Positions 21,280 through 32,776 are shown, counted from the stretch's first letter. The stretch: 64,000 bases of DNA from Drechmeria coniospora (GCF_001625195.1 NC_054391.1:3255390-3319389), one strand, 5' to 3'. Notes: generated by a model not told the origin, from the letters alone. A program made the numbers and translations.

Positions 21280-22905
21280 TCAGACCTTGGTGAGCTTGAA
21301 GCCGGCGAGGGTGCAGCGGGCGACCAAGATGACCGCGGAACCGGCGAGCATGGAGAAGCCGCAGAAGAGTTGGAGGCCCAAGAAGCTGCCGTTTTGGGCC
21401 GACACGATGGCGCCGCCGATGGGGCTGCCTGTCAGAGCGCCGAGGGACTGGATGGCAAAGGCGACGCCGACGCGCGTGCCGATCTCGCGGATGTCGGATA
21501 TCTGGGCGATGCAGGCGGGGCCGAGGGAGATGAAGCCGCCCGAGGAGAAGCCGAAGATGATCATGAAGACGAGGATGCCGGCCGTGTTCTTGACGGGGAT
21601 CCATATGGCGAGGCAGAAGAGGGCAGAGATGAAGGTGATGATGATCATGACGTTGTAACGGCCCATGCGGTCGGCCGCGATGCCCGGGATGATGCGGCCA
21701 AAGATGCTTCAAGTCCTGTCAGCCGAGGCAAACGTTTGCGCGGGGGGGGGTCGAGAGCCAAGGGCGAGCGCCACGTACCTCACGGCATTCAGGATGGGCA
21801 GCAGGTAGGGAATCAGCGTCGGCGACGTGCCGGCGGCCCCGGCCTGCAGCAGGATGTAGTTGAAGGGCAGAAACATGCCCCACATGAAGAGAAAGAAACC
21901 GACGACCGTCACCATCAAGCGCACGTCCTTTAGGTTGGCGAGGTATTCGGAAATCTTGAACGGCTTCGGGTTCGGCGGCAGACGCGACTTGACCGTCAAG
22001 CAGGCGATGACGAGGAGGCCGAGGAACATGAAGGCCATGCTGCGCATCATCCAGGGGAAGCCGATGCTGTCGATGAGCCTTGACATCATGATGGGCAGGA
22101 CGACGCCGCCGAGGGAGGAGCCCGAGACCATGACGCCGAAGGCGGCGGCGCGATTCTTGGAGAACCACGTGACGAGAGAGGCCATGCAGCAGTTGAAGAC
22201 GGCGCTGGAGCCGACGGAGCCGACGATGGACTGGGCGAGGAAGAACTGGTAGTACCGGGACGAGAGGGAGACCATCATGAGCCCAAAGACGTAGGCGACC
22301 GAACCTCCCCAGAGGAGCCAGCGGGGGCCGAAGCTGTCAAAGAGGCGCCCAAACTAGGCACGACGGACCGTCAGCACCGCTTTTGGCAGGCAACGAACGA
22401 GACGACGAAAAGGCGTGGGGTGCCAAAGGCCCCGCGAGAGGGAGGGAATGGGTCGAGCACCTACCACGGTGCCGCAAAAGATCATGACAAAGACCTGGAC
22501 CGAGGGGATCCAGCTGACGGTGGAGCTCGAATACTGCTTCAGGGGCCCCGTGACGTAGTAGTGCTCGAAGACGCCGACGCAGTTGACGAGGCCAAAGGTG
22601 CAAAACAGCGCGCACCATCCGCCAAAGACGACGAGCCAGGCGTCGGCGCCGCCGTCGGGAAAGTCGCCCGACGGCGGGGCGGCCGCCTTTGGACCGCCTT
22701 CGGAGGCGGCCCGTTCGACATCGACGTCGACCGCCTTGGCCGCCTCGGCGACCTGCTGGCTCTCGGCCTCCTTGGACGTCTGGGACGAGGTGCGATCGAG
22801 AGAGTTTCGGGTCGTCGTATCGCTGTTGGCCTTGGCCGCTACCGTCCGCTTTTCGTGCATGATGGAGGAGGAGGAGGAGGAGGCGGAACGACTGACGGCC
22901 GTCAC
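21280..22905 (-). CDS. Major facilitator transporter, monocarboxylate (MCT) type
   Basis: Three exons, 22905-22465, 22353-21779 and 21706-21280, for 480 residues; an in-frame ATG at 22860 is an equally possible start. After a Ser/Thr- and Glu-rich cytoplasmic N terminus, the reading has [21 protein letters not shown] as first membrane helix, then [16 protein letters not shown] spliced to [17 protein letters not shown], the loop motif of fungal MCT-like carriers. Exon 3 begins after a split serine codon with [18 protein letters not shown], the equivalent conserved loop of the second half, followed by five or six more helices. The family (MFS, TCDB 2.A.1.13-like) moves monocarboxylates or related substrates such as riboflavin across the plasma membrane; the substrate here cannot be told from sequence. 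No biosynthetic cluster surrounds it. Confidence 0.9.
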
Positions 22906-23760
22906 GGTGACCCGCGTTCGGGAAGGAGGGAGGCAGCGACGAAGGGGGGGAGGGACGAATCAAACGACTTGATGGCGACGGGAGGAGAGGAGTGGAGAGA
23001 GGGAGCTTTCTTTGCTAGGCAGGAGCGACGGAAAGAATTGTGAAGACGGGAAATCTCGTCGTCAGAATCCGAGCTTGGGAAGGAGGAGGGGAGGAGGAGA
23101 GGAGGAGGAGGAGGAGGAGTGAGGAAGGGAGGGAAGGTGGCAGCGTGGGAAGTGACAAGTGCTCGGCAAGGGGAGCGACGGCCCGCAAGCGAGAGATGGA
23201 GATGGAAGCCGTCCGTTGGCTTTGGTTTCCGCAGCGTATTCTCTCCGTGATTCCCACACGTTCCACGACGAGAACTGGATTCAGAACGGAGAGGCAGCGG
23301 TGGGTGAGCAGCAGATGGGGGGTAGGCGAAGAGGCGATAGGAGACGTCGTCGTGTAAGTCGACCACAAGTTGGAAGCTCGCGTGGAAGGGACCGACCATG
23401 TGCTGCGGCGAGGCACGACGTGCGAGGAACGACGAGACGTATTTATAATCGATCAGAGATGGCCTCCTCCAGGGGGCCGTTCGCAAAGTTCATTCCGTTC
23501 GCTCCTTCGGCGTATTCTGCATTCACGGGCCGTCACCAAGGACGACGCCATCCGGCCGCGCATGATGGCATGGCCCTGCCCTGCGCAATTCACTGCGCTC
23601 TCGCACCTCCCGTCGTCGCACGGCTCGAGGTACATGTCGGCAGGTACCTTTTCTCACCTTCTCGGTCTCCGACAGGCTGGGTGGGAAAAGCGAGCTAGGT
23701 GGGCCCATCTGCATCAGCAGCGTGAGAGTGGAACCCCCTTTTGCGTACGAGTACTCCGTA

Positions 23761-23902
23761 CCTGGGCAAGCAATACAAGAACTGTACGGAGTACAGTAGG
23801 CGTGTGTCCACGTACGAGCACGGCAATAAGCAGGTACCTGCGCAAGCAATACAAGAACTGTACAGTAGGCGTGTCCACGTACGAGCACGGTATAAGCAGG
23901 TA
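23761..23902. repeat. Direct repeat of about 70 bp (2 copies)
   Basis: Copies at 23761-23836 and 23837-23902 share GCAAGCAATACAAGAACTGT and ACGTACGAGCACGG. They differ mainly by the presence of a CGGAGTA insert in the first copy (GTACGGAGTACAGT versus GTACAGT). Confidence 0.8.
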
Positions 23903-24148
23903 CCTTCTATTCCATTCGACATCTTCGTCACAGGAACTCTGCAGGTGTACCAAGTAATTAGGTGGACTTGCAGCTACCGATACATGTGTTGGGCGAGTAC
24001 ACTACGCAAGTACTATCTTACTTACCTTAGTACCTAGTAGGTAATAGTAAGGTAGTCGGAAAGTACAAGTACACCCATAGCCTCAGGTATCCAGTACCAA
24101 GCAATACACCAACTTACACCCAAGCGTAGTAATACTTGCGTGTACCAG

Positions 24149-24243
24149 TACGGAGCACTGCAGTTGTATAGTACGGAGCACTGCAGCTGTATAGTACGGG
24201 GCACTGCAGCTGCATACCTAGTACGGAGCACTGCAGCTGTATA
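24149..24243. repeat. Tandem repeat, about 23 bp, 4 copies
   Basis: The unit GTACGGAGCACTGCAGCTG with a TATAGTA link recurs four times with small changes; the fourth is preceded by an extra CATACCTAGTA. Confidence 0.75.
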
Positions 24244-25909
24244 GCACGCCTACATGTACTTGTACGGCCATGTTACAGCAACAGGAATCCAGGGCGTCGG
24301 AGGCGGCATGGGATTGGCCCTGAGATGGAAGATGGATCGGGGCCGGATGTACGGAGTAAGCAACCACAACTACAGCTGGCCATCGGCTCATGACGATCGA
24401 GTACACCATGGTACCATGCAGCATGCACTCGGACATGGTTGGTATTCTTTAGCGTCCGGAAGGCTGATGCGTTTGCCACGGCCATTCCACGCCTATTCCC
24501 CCAGCGGAATTGCGAGCGTTGACCGACGACAATGGTCCAGCCTGCTTTTGCGCCCATCTGACTCACGAGGATCACAGGGGGTCGGGGCAGGTCGCTCGTT
24601 GCGGTGTCACGCCGATTGATTAAGCTTCCCTCTGCAAGCTTCCATCGCAGACCTTAGACTCGTGCTTAGCCTTAACTCCGGCTGCCCGGCTGGCGACCTG
24701 GGGCATGGCGGGGTACGTACCCCTCCTCTTCGTCCCTCGCGTCTTTGCCTTGACGCGAACGCCGAGCGGCATGCGAGCAACGACGACGACGCTACTCCGT
24801 ACGGTTGTACTAATATAATGTACTTACCGGTTCGTGACACACATGTAGTTGTACGTCGCAAGCAAGAGAGAGTCTGGCGGTGTTGGACGGCTCGTTGCAT
24901 ATTTCTCCTTGAAAATTCTCGTGCGACGTGTGGCAGAAAAGGATTTCCTCCCACTCCAGCAGCATCGGACATTGACGCGCAAGCACGGTCGCCCGCCAGG
25001 AGTACCGTATTTGTACTTTGCCCTGCGAATGCCACTCCGTGCAGCAGGTACGGGTACTGCACGACGCATGCCGAGTGTGCCGATACGTAGGTGCCACCTG
25101 GCTAGCAGGTACTCGTCATGACCAGTACTTGTGCATAGTCCCTACTTAGGTACTAGGTATTAATAATATTACTAGGTAGGTAGCATACAGTAAGTAAGTG
25201 CAGTACTAGTGCCAGTGCTTAACAGTACATGTCCCTACTCCCAGGGAAATCGTGTTTACGGAACAGAGCCCGCCCTCCCTAATTTCTTCCTACCAGCATG
25301 CAAGCAGTCATCACACTTGCCCTCGCCCTTCAACCGTCCTTGTACCGCCGGTCCTCTGGCTCGCCGAGACCAAAGGCACCTTGGTACTAGGTAGATAGGC
25401 ACCTTGGTAGATGCCGGCCGAGTGATGGGGCTCCCTACCATGTACTCGTCCCGTACGGAGCACTCCCGACTGACACTCAAACGAGCCATCTACATGCGAC
25501 TACAATATTGCTTACCAACTGTCTAGGCGTGCCGAGTGCTAGAAGTTCCATGTCATGCATGGGTACGACCCCGTACGCCTACATGGTCGGAGGCCCGACG
25601 CCCTCACCGTCGGCGTGGTGCTAGCGGTGCACACAAACGTGCCGTGCGCACGATCCCGAGACACAACTCTCTCCGCCGTACTCCGCACTCCGTACGATAA
25701 TACGACTTGTACTCGCACACGCGCACGCACACGCGCACCAGTATCCTGCAGGCCGTCGTGGATGTGAGACTTGATGACTCAAACAGACGAAGTGATTCCG
25801 CGCCGAATGGAGACGGAGTGCGAGCACCCCTGCGGCCCAATTCGACTTGTAGGTGTTTCGTGGTGCCTACAGTAATAATTACTGTCTACTGCGTACCTAG
25901 TACTCCTAG

Positions 25910-25993
25910 TACATTGACTCGACAAAAGTGACGATTCAGCTTTGGTGGTGCTACTCGTACAAAATGAATCGACATTTTTGCCACCCCGCCGTA
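25910..25993. mobile_element. 84-bp MITE-like foldback element, copy A
   Basis: Bounded by TA dinucleotides at both ends. The left arm has GACAAAAGTGACGATTCAG; the right arm, reverse-complemented, has GGCAAAAATGTCGATTCAT, so the element folds back over most of its length. A copy of identical length lies at 28267-28350 and a decayed one near 43762-43845. TA flanks and short inverted termini are as expected for non-autonomous Tc1/mariner-type elements; that assignment is inference. Confidence 0.75.
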
Positions 25994-26393
25994 GGTTCCT
26001 CCTAGTACTACTAACCTAAGGTACCATTAGTACTATTGTTACAGCACTCGTCGGAACAGTACAGTGCAGTGAATGCACGAGTACTCCGTACGTGCAGGCA
26101 TGTCTTTGTGCAAGTATTGCTTTCTCGGCCCCAACCCGAGGCCAGCTCTCATCCATGCTCAGCCAGAGCGCCTCTTTCGCTCCTCGGCCTTTTGCATCGT
26201 CCGTCGTCGTTTGTGCCTTCGGTCTGCTTTCCTCGGCCCTTTGACACCAAGCTCGCCCCTCGCTCGCGCGAAAATGTGATTCCACGTCAGCTGCCGGTAC
26301 GGAAGCCACTGTAGTCTGTTGCTCCTCCATTCACCAGAAGTGAGCAAGCGCCCAGACGGGGGCTTCGGCTGGCCTGGCCGTCGTAGAGGCGCT

Positions 26394-27733
26394 TCAACGT
26401 ACAAACTCCTTGAGGTCCTTGGCATCCTCAAACGTCACCTTGCCGTCGCGCCGAACGGAGGCAACGTGCAAACCGCCCCCGACCTTTGTCTCGACCGCCG
26501 TCGTCGCGGCCGCAGCCTGCGTCTTCCTCTCCTGCTCCGAGCCCGCCCGCTGCAGCGCGTGCGGCAGCGCACCTCCCGGCGAGTCGGCAATCTCGTTCAC
26601 CTGCTCGTTCGACAGCACGTCGGCCACGCGCACGCCGCGACTCGACAGCAAAAGGGTGGTCGGCCCTCGAAACCGCAGGAACAGGCGGTCGCCCCAGATG
26701 GTGCGCCGCGCCGCCGTCCGCAAGCGAAAGAGCATGCGCGCTAGGAACTCGTACGTCTCCGTCTTGCGCATGTTCCTCATAAACTCCGACGAGGGCACCC
26801 ACGACGTCAGCGATGGCACCTGGATACGCAAGCTCGAGCTCTTGAACCGGAATGCCTGCGGCTCGTTCCTCGACACGGCGTAGGCGACGACGCCGCCCGG
26901 GTGAGCGACAAACTCCTCCCCTTCGGCGAGCGTCAGCTGGTAGATCTGGCCCGGCGCCGACAGCGCTGCCAAGCCGCGACCCGTCAGGTGGGTGCTGCCC
27001 CAGTGAGCGACCGACAGCCCCCTCTGGATCCGCGACGACGGCGACAGCGTATGGCCCGTCCAGGCGAGCAGCGCGTTTCGCTGCGAGACCATCCAGTCGG
27101 TGGTGCCGTCCAGGTGCAGCACGGTAAACGTCGTCGTCGGCGATTTCGTCGAGATGAGCGCCGTGATGGGCGACGTGGCGGATATGCGCTGGTAGAGGAA
27201 CGGAACGCCGAGGAGGGCTCGCGTCGTCGGGTTCAGCAGCGACAGGGTCGATTGCGCCTATGGCATCGTTCATGCCGCGTCAGCTCGTCGTCCTCTTCGT
27301 CACCGCAACCGTAGCCGTGCCCGGATGCTGCCTCTCACATTTTCTGCCTTGCCGGCCACGGCGACAAGCGTACCCCTCCGGGTGTAGAGCGTCTGCGAGG
27401 CGGAGAGGGTGACGGAGAGGAGCGAGTAGGGCGACCCGAGAACCTCGAACCGAGCATCTGCGATCCAAGCCACGTCAGCATTGGCGGCTCCGGCGACGCG
27501 AACGCGGCCTTGTGTGACGGCACGACGCATCGATGCACGTGCGGAGGGCACCTACCGGCCATGTCTCTGGCGCCGACGGAAGCTCCAAAGGCACCACCCC
27601 CCTCACCCTGCGAGGCGTCGGTACTGGGCGCCGCGCTGATTTGAATTGCTCGGCATTTTCGGCAGACAAAGGTGGGCGTCTGGAGCCGCACGCGCCGCGC
27701 CGTCCGTAGAAGAGGCGTTGGGCCTCGCATCAT
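26394..27733 (-). CDS. AIM24: Mitochondrial biogenesis protein AIM24
   Basis: Three exons, 27733-27556, 27457-27339 and 27257-26394, for 386 residues, close to the yeast protein. Exon 1 encodes a basic, Arg-rich mitochondrial targeting sequence ([18 protein letters not shown]). Exon 2 starts by completing an Asp codon ([19 protein letters not shown]) and ends ..VAVAGKAEN; exon 3 goes on [20 protein letters not shown]. The rest is a beta-rich domain with [22 protein letters not shown] and [13 protein letters not shown], the TRAP-like/AIM24 fold. In yeast Aim24 is an inner-membrane protein that supports MICOS integrity and respiratory complexes. The gene is divergent from the kinesin gene at 28681; the 0.95-kb region between them carries a foldback element. 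Confidence 0.88.
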
Positions 27734-28680
27734 GGGCGGTGGTGGCGATGGTGGCGAGGCAGGTGAAGGCAGGTGATGGGTTGACGCTGGCGATGCTGCG
27801 AGCTAGGTAGCTAAGGGTGCTGCGGCTGCGATTGCATGTCGAGTCGCCGCGGACAAATTTATGGCCGAGATCCAGCCTCGACGACGTGCTGTAAGTACCG
27901 TAATTACAGTACAGTAAATAGAGGGGAGGGAGTCGGGTAGCAGGCACCGCTTGCAGGCTTTTTCCGGCGCCGACATGGTGCCACAGCGGCTCGTTCCTTG
28001 CAAGTAGAGTAAGTACTGTACTTACCCCGTACTGTAATTAATACATGCACTCTGTATTGGGTGTCGGTACGGAGAACCCAAGAAGAACTATTACAGTAAT
28101 ACCTAGTGGTAATTACGGAGCGCATTGTAATACGGAGTAGTGTACAGTACAGTATACTAGGTAGTTAGGTTAGGAGCTGTACAAGTGTTAATCATTACTA
28201 TGAATTTCTCCCAACAGCAGTGCCTACAGTGCTTGTACTTGCGGTTCAAGCACTAATACTCAGAGGTACAGTCACTTGACAAAAGTGACGATTCAGTTTT
28301 GGTGGCACTACTCCTACAAACTGAATCGACATTTTTGTCACCCCACTGTACCAACGCCGTTGCTGGGACGACTGCGCCAGGGCTTCGCTAGCATCGCACG
28401 GCTCCTCCTACGCAGCCTGCCATTGCGAGCACAACAACGTCCAAGGTCTCACAAGCGCAAGCCTGAACAGATTTCGCCATCCGCCAAATTCGGCCACCCT
28501 GGCAATCGGCACTCAGGTAGGCAGGGCTACGCTCGCACTCGTACCACACTGCCCAGCACGGATGCCTAGTTAGCCTCAAAGTCGGCCTTGATCGCAACGT
28601 TCGGCGGTTGCCTCGCATTGCCTCGCATCGTCCCACCCCCTGCCTCGCTCGCTTCTCTCGAAGCACTGCCGCCGCGAGCC
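27734..28680. other. Shared promoter region of AIM24 and the kinesin gene
   Basis: 947 bases between two divergent genes. Rich in TACGGAGTA words from 27890 to 28260 and contains foldback element copy B (28267-28350). No promoter motif is clear enough to name. Confidence 0.55.
28267..28350. mobile_element. 84-bp MITE-like foldback element, copy B
   Basis: The best preserved copy. It starts TACAGTCACTTGACAAAAG and ends TTTTGTCACCCCACTGTA, so the outermost bases TACAGT..ACTGTA are also inverted. Same length as copy A, with about 80% similarity by eye. It lies in the divergent promoter between AIM24 and the kinesin gene. Confidence 0.8.
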
Positions 28681-31069
28681 ATGTCCGTCCGCGTCGTCGC
28701 AAGGATACGTCCTCTTCTGGAGCAGGAGCTGGACAAGGACATTGTCGTTCGAGCAGACGGCGTCGGGCCCGGCAAGCCGAACACGATTGTCAAGATACCG
28801 AACCCCAAGAAGGAGGCCGAGGAGTTTTCGTTTGCCTTTAACGGCGTCTACGACCAGTCGACGTCACAGGAGGCCTTGTTTACCTCTGAAGGTGCGTAGC
28901 TCTCTAGCCGCCTGTCGTCCTCGCCCTCGTCCACGCTCCCGAGCCCCTTTTCTCTTCCTCTTCCTCTTCCTTCTCCTCTTCCTCTTCCTCTTCCCACTCC
29001 TCTTCCCTCTCCTCCTCCTCGGCGGGACGAGGGGGGCGCCGCAACCGCGTGGCGGCGGTGAGCTGACGCGCAAGACAGTGCAACCCCATCTCAAATCACT
29101 TTTCCAGGGTCTCGACGTTACCCTCTTCGCGTATGGCGTCACCGGCACCGGCAAGACGCACACGATGCGTGGCGGGCTCAAGCTGGCGGACCGAGGCGTC
29201 ATCCCCCGCCTGCTGAGCAGCATCTTCCGAAGGGGCAAGAAGATTACAAAGGACACGGACGGGGCCACGACGGTTCGCGTGAGCTTGTCGTACTACGAAA
29301 TCTACAACGACAAGGTCTTCGACCTTCTCGAGCCCGTCGAGTCGCGAACGGCCTCGGGTCTGCCGCTGCGGGCGGAGGCGAGCGGCCGGACCGTCGTGTG
29401 CGGCCTGTCGGAACGGGCCTGCGACGACCTGCGCGACTTTGAGAAGATGTACATCGAGGCCAACAACAATCGCGTGACGGCCTCGACCAAGCTCAACGCC
29501 CACAGCAGCCGGAGCCACGCCATACTGCGCGTCAAGCTGACGCAGACGACGGGGGACGCCGTCCGGGAGAGCACCGCCTCCGCCATCGACCTCGCCGGCT
29601 CCGAGGACAACCGGCGGACGGACAACGGCAAGGAGCGGCTGGTGGAGTCGGCGGCCATCAACAAGAGCCTCTTCGTCCTCAGCCAGTGCATCGACGCCAT
29701 CTCGAGGGGCGACAAGAGGGTGCCGTACCGCGAGTCCAAGATGACGCGCATCCTCTCGCTCGGGCAGAACAACGGCATCACCGTCATGATCCTCAACCTG
29801 GCCCCGCTGAGGAGCTACCACCTGGACACGCTGAGCAGCTTGAACGTCAGCTCGCGCGCGAAGCGGATCGAGGTCCGCGAGATCGAGAACGAGGTCGTCT
29901 ACAAGCAGTTTCCCAGGACCAACTCGGCCGGCTCCGTGACGGGCATCCCCCGTCAGCCTCTGCGACCGCTGGCGAACGCGCACAACGTCCACAACGGCAA
30001 CATGGCGGCCAAGGCGACCGAGCCCAGCAAAGCCGCCAAGGCGTTCAGCGTCTACACGGACAAGGCGAAGCAGCCGGCCACGGCGCGCCCCGCCGTCGGG
30101 TCGAGCCTCGCGTCGCGCCGAAGCTTGCACAAGCGACCTTCGGAGCACGACGGCCTCCCGAGACCGTCCAAGCTCGCGAGGCCGGCGACCGAAGGGCCCG
30201 TCACGGTGTCGGCGGCCCAGATCGAGGCCATGGTCGAGAAGAAGGTGAGCGAGATACTGGCGGCTCGGTCGGCGGCGGAGATGTCGTCGGCCCCGCCGCC
30301 CGCCGCCCCTGCTCGGCAGGAACTGAGCGAGACGGTGCAGCGGCGTCTCGAGGCTCTGGAAAAGCGAATCGACAAGGACGAATGGCGCGAGGACGCCAAG
30401 TCGGACGGGCTCCGCCATCTCCTGGCCGCCAGGCAACACAAGGAGCGGGGCGACGACGCCGGCGCGCTCAAGGCGTACGAGATGGCCTTGCCCTACTTTC
30501 CGGGACAGGCGAAGTTGCTGGGGAAGATGGAGCGGCTGAGGGCACGGCTGGGACTCGCCGGGGAGCAGCCTGCCGAGCAGCACCGGACGCCGCCCGGATC
30601 GGCCAAGAGGAAGAGGCAGCGCAGGATCGCCGCCGACGCCGAGAGCGAATACGACGACGGCGAAGCGGATGCGGAGGAGGAGCGGGCGACGAGCGGCGCC
30701 AGGACGACGAGCGGCGCCAGGACGACGAGCGGCGCCAGGACGACGAAGCCGCTCAAGGCGAGGTCCCAAGCCGTCTCGAAGCAGGTGGTGGCATCCGACG
30801 ACGGCGCGGCCGAACCGGCGTCGCCGCGAACGCGGCAGCTCTTGGCCGTGATCAACTCGCGCAACCTGTCGCAGATCCGAGGCCTCGTCGGCTTCGGCTC
30901 CAAACGAGCGGGCGACCTCGTCGACTACCTCGAGCTCGCGGCGCTGGAGGATCTGGACGGCGCGCGGATCGAATCCCTCGCCCAGCTCTGCGCGCTGCCA
31001 GGCATGGGCGCGCGGACGGTGGAGCGGGCGTACGAGGGTCTGGCGTCGCGTGCCGAGATTTCCCTGTGA
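28681..31069 (+). CDS. Kinesin motor protein with C-terminal HhH domain (KIF22/Kid-like, kinesin-10)
   Basis: Two exons, 28681-28891 and 29079-31069, for 733 residues. The intron splits a Val codon and contains a long CTCTTC run (about 28935-29010). Motor domain: MSVRVVARIRPLL at the start, the P-loop AYGVTGTGKTHTM near residue 90-100, switch I NAHSSRSH and switch II DLAGSE. A central Ala/Pro/Arg-rich part follows, then a segment with KERGDDAGALKAYEMALPYFPGQ (TPR-like), three exact SGARTT repeats (30692-30745) and, in the last 75 residues, a helix-hairpin-helix pair (..LCALPGMGARTVERAYEGL). An N-terminal motor with a C-terminal HhH is the layout of chromokinesin KIF22/Kid, which pushes chromosome arms along spindle microtubules and binds DNA through the HhH. 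DNA binding here is inferred. Confidence 0.88.
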
Positions 31070-31714
31070 CGGTGGCAGCAGGAGTTGGGAGTAGGAAGGA
31101 GGTTGGCGAGCTTGGCGTCTGGCGTCGTTGTCATGTTATCCCTGCGCGCGAAGCGCAATTGTTTGTTCGTTCCCTGTGCAGCGCGGTCGGGGACTAGGCC
31201 TACGTGATGGATGAATCAACGAGGCCGGACGATTTCCGCCGGACACGAAGCGAGTTCTTCCTTGCCCGCATCAGCAGCGTTCATCATGGTCGGTAAAGAA
31301 AGGTTCACGTGCTTGTTGCTTGTCTTGGGGGCGCGATTCCGGTCACGACGAGGCGATGGTTCCTGTGCCAACAGGCGGGTAGAAGTTGGCACCGACATGG
31401 GCATCGAGCACTCTACTCGGCAGAGCCTTGTCCGTGACTATTCCGATGCACTTGAACAGGCTCGTCGTATGACTTGAAAGTTTTTTGTTTTACTTTTTTC
31501 ATTCATTTTGATGATGTATGCCTATGGCGTCTATCGTTCTAGATTCTATCCTTTTAGATTTTACTCGTATCCGACGCTTTGCCATGCATCTTTCCATGCC
31601 TCCATCCACCACAGCTGACGCTGCCATGCGGCTCATGATGCAGCGCTTGCGGAAGGGGAGCCGAGGCACCGGGGGGTATCATTTTCGCCCATCGTCTTCT
31701 CAATCTCTCCGCCG
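31070..31714. other. Convergent spacer, no gene seen
   Basis: 3' flanks of the kinesin and metalloprotease genes. An AT-rich stretch near 31478-31560 is compatible with 3'-end formation signals. Confidence 0.55.
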
Positions 31715-32638
31715 CTAGTATTGCGAGTCGAAATTCGGCATGGTCACCAGCACCGACAACACTCCCGGAATGGCCGTCGACTCGAGCATCGGCATCATCG
31801 ACATTGACTGCAGTTCCGGTGCTAGAGACACCGCCAGGGGGGACGCCAGGGACCGCAGCGAGTGCTTCGGCCCGTGCTGGGTGGTGGCCAGGTCCGGTTG
31901 GGTACCCTTCTCCTCGGCGGCGGCCTCCTCGGCGGCGGTCTCCTCGGCGGCGTCGCTCGTGGTCGGTGTCATGACGCCGCCGGCGGCTTCCTCCAGCTCG
32001 GTCCGGGTGCAGCTCTTGGCCACGGCGCGGGCAAAGTGGGCAAAGGAATCGGCGTGGTTCTTGTTCTCCGAGGCCGGGAGCGCCGTCGTGTCGGGGATGC
32101 CGTAGGTGTCGTCGCAGTCGGTCGTGCTCCCGAGAGCGTGCGTCATCTCATGCAGGAGGATGTCGCCCGGCTCGAGGATGTCGCAGCCCTTGCCGTCGGG
32201 CTCCAGAGGTTCGAAGAAGTTGGGGCAGAGAAGGAGACGCTGACCGCCGATTTCCGTCAGGCCGTAGAAGTCGCCGCACTCGTTGTCCCGCTTCTGCCGG
32301 CAGGTGATGTGCGTCTTTTGGCCGCCAGCCGTGCCGCACTCCTTGGCGATCTTGCCGAAGAGCGCTGCCGCCGTCGACCGCATAGACTCGGAGGCATCCT
32401 TGAAGAAGAAGTTCATCAACATCGGGTCGGGGTCGCGCGTCGCCTTTTGCGCCATCTCGGCCGTCGCGGCACACTGTCTCATGGCCTCTTGGACGTAGTG
32501 CTCGTTTTCGCCGCAATCCGGATAGATTTCCGCGCGCTTTTCGTTTGTCGCAACCGTCGATTCCTCAGCGGACAGGGCGCCGACGGCGACGGCCGAGCCG
32601 GCGAGGACGAAAAGGAGAGAGTAGTGGTCGGTCCGCAT
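31715..32638 (-). CDS. Secreted M35-like (deuterolysin/aspzincin) metalloprotease
   Basis: Single exon. Starting at the ATG at 32638 gives 307 residues beginning MRTDHYSLLFVLAGSAVAVGA, a clear signal peptide; the frame is also open 19 codons further upstream, but that would bury the signal. The zinc-binding motif HEMTH (about residues 162-166) is followed by ALGSTTDCDDTYG, where an Asp can serve as third ligand as in the GTxxYD motif of M35 enzymes. Several cysteines (YPDCGENE, RQCAAT, ECGT, TCRQK, ECGDFYG, LCPNFF, GCDI) suggest disulphides. The C-terminal 90 residues after CTRTELEEA are Ala/Glu-rich and then hydrophobic-serine-rich, unlike the compact family end. Expected to hydrolyse proteins outside the cell. 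It has no gene partners here. Confidence 0.8.
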   Translation of the reverse strand: MRTDHYSLLFVLAGSAVAVGALSAEESTVATNEKRAEIYPDCGENEHYVQEAMRQCAATAEMAQKATRDPDPMLMNFFFKDASESMRSTAAALFGKIAKECGTAGGQKTHITCRQKRDNECGDFYGLTEIGGQRLLLCPNFFEPLEPDGKGCDILEPGDILLHEMTHALGSTTDCDDTYGIPDTTALPASENKNHADSFAHFARAVAKSCTRTELEEAAGGVMTPTTSDAAEETAAEEAAAEEKGTQPDLATTQHGPKHSLRSLASPLAVSLAPELQSMSMMPMLESTAIPGVLSVLVTMPNFDSQY

Positions 32639-32647
32639 CTCGAATGA

Positions 32648-32776
32648 AGGAATGAATACTGGAAAATGAATGAAAATGAATGTTGATGAATGCAAATGAA
32701 TGCAGAGGAATGTTGATGGATGTTAATGAAAGTTAATGAAAGTTGATGAATGTTGATGAATGTTAATGAATGTAAG
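32648..32776. repeat. TGAATG-type short tandem repeat in a gene leader
   Basis: About 130 bases of degenerate units such as TGAATGTTGA and TGAATGCAAA directly upstream of the protease start. On the gene strand this reads TCAACATTCATTCATCA-like, a pyrimidine- and A-rich unstructured leader. Confidence 0.8.

Larger units (their letters stand above)
22906..26393. other. Intergenic, 3.5 kb, repeat-rich
   Basis: The CT-rich leader of the transporter gene occupies 22906-23160. From 23740 to 26100 the DNA is dominated by TACGGAGTA-type words and small direct repeats, plus one 84-bp foldback element at 25910-25993. Its open frames are short and contain the repeats; none is annotated. Confidence 0.55.

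Noticed and set aside
22902..23486. 194-codon Ser/Pro-rich minus frame upstream of the transporter
   Set aside because: Lies in the CT-rich leader; low complexity explains its openness.
29096..30769. 557-codon frame antisense to the kinesin exon
   Set aside because: GC-rich codon third positions on the plus strand open the antisense frame; all kinesin motifs are on the plus strand.
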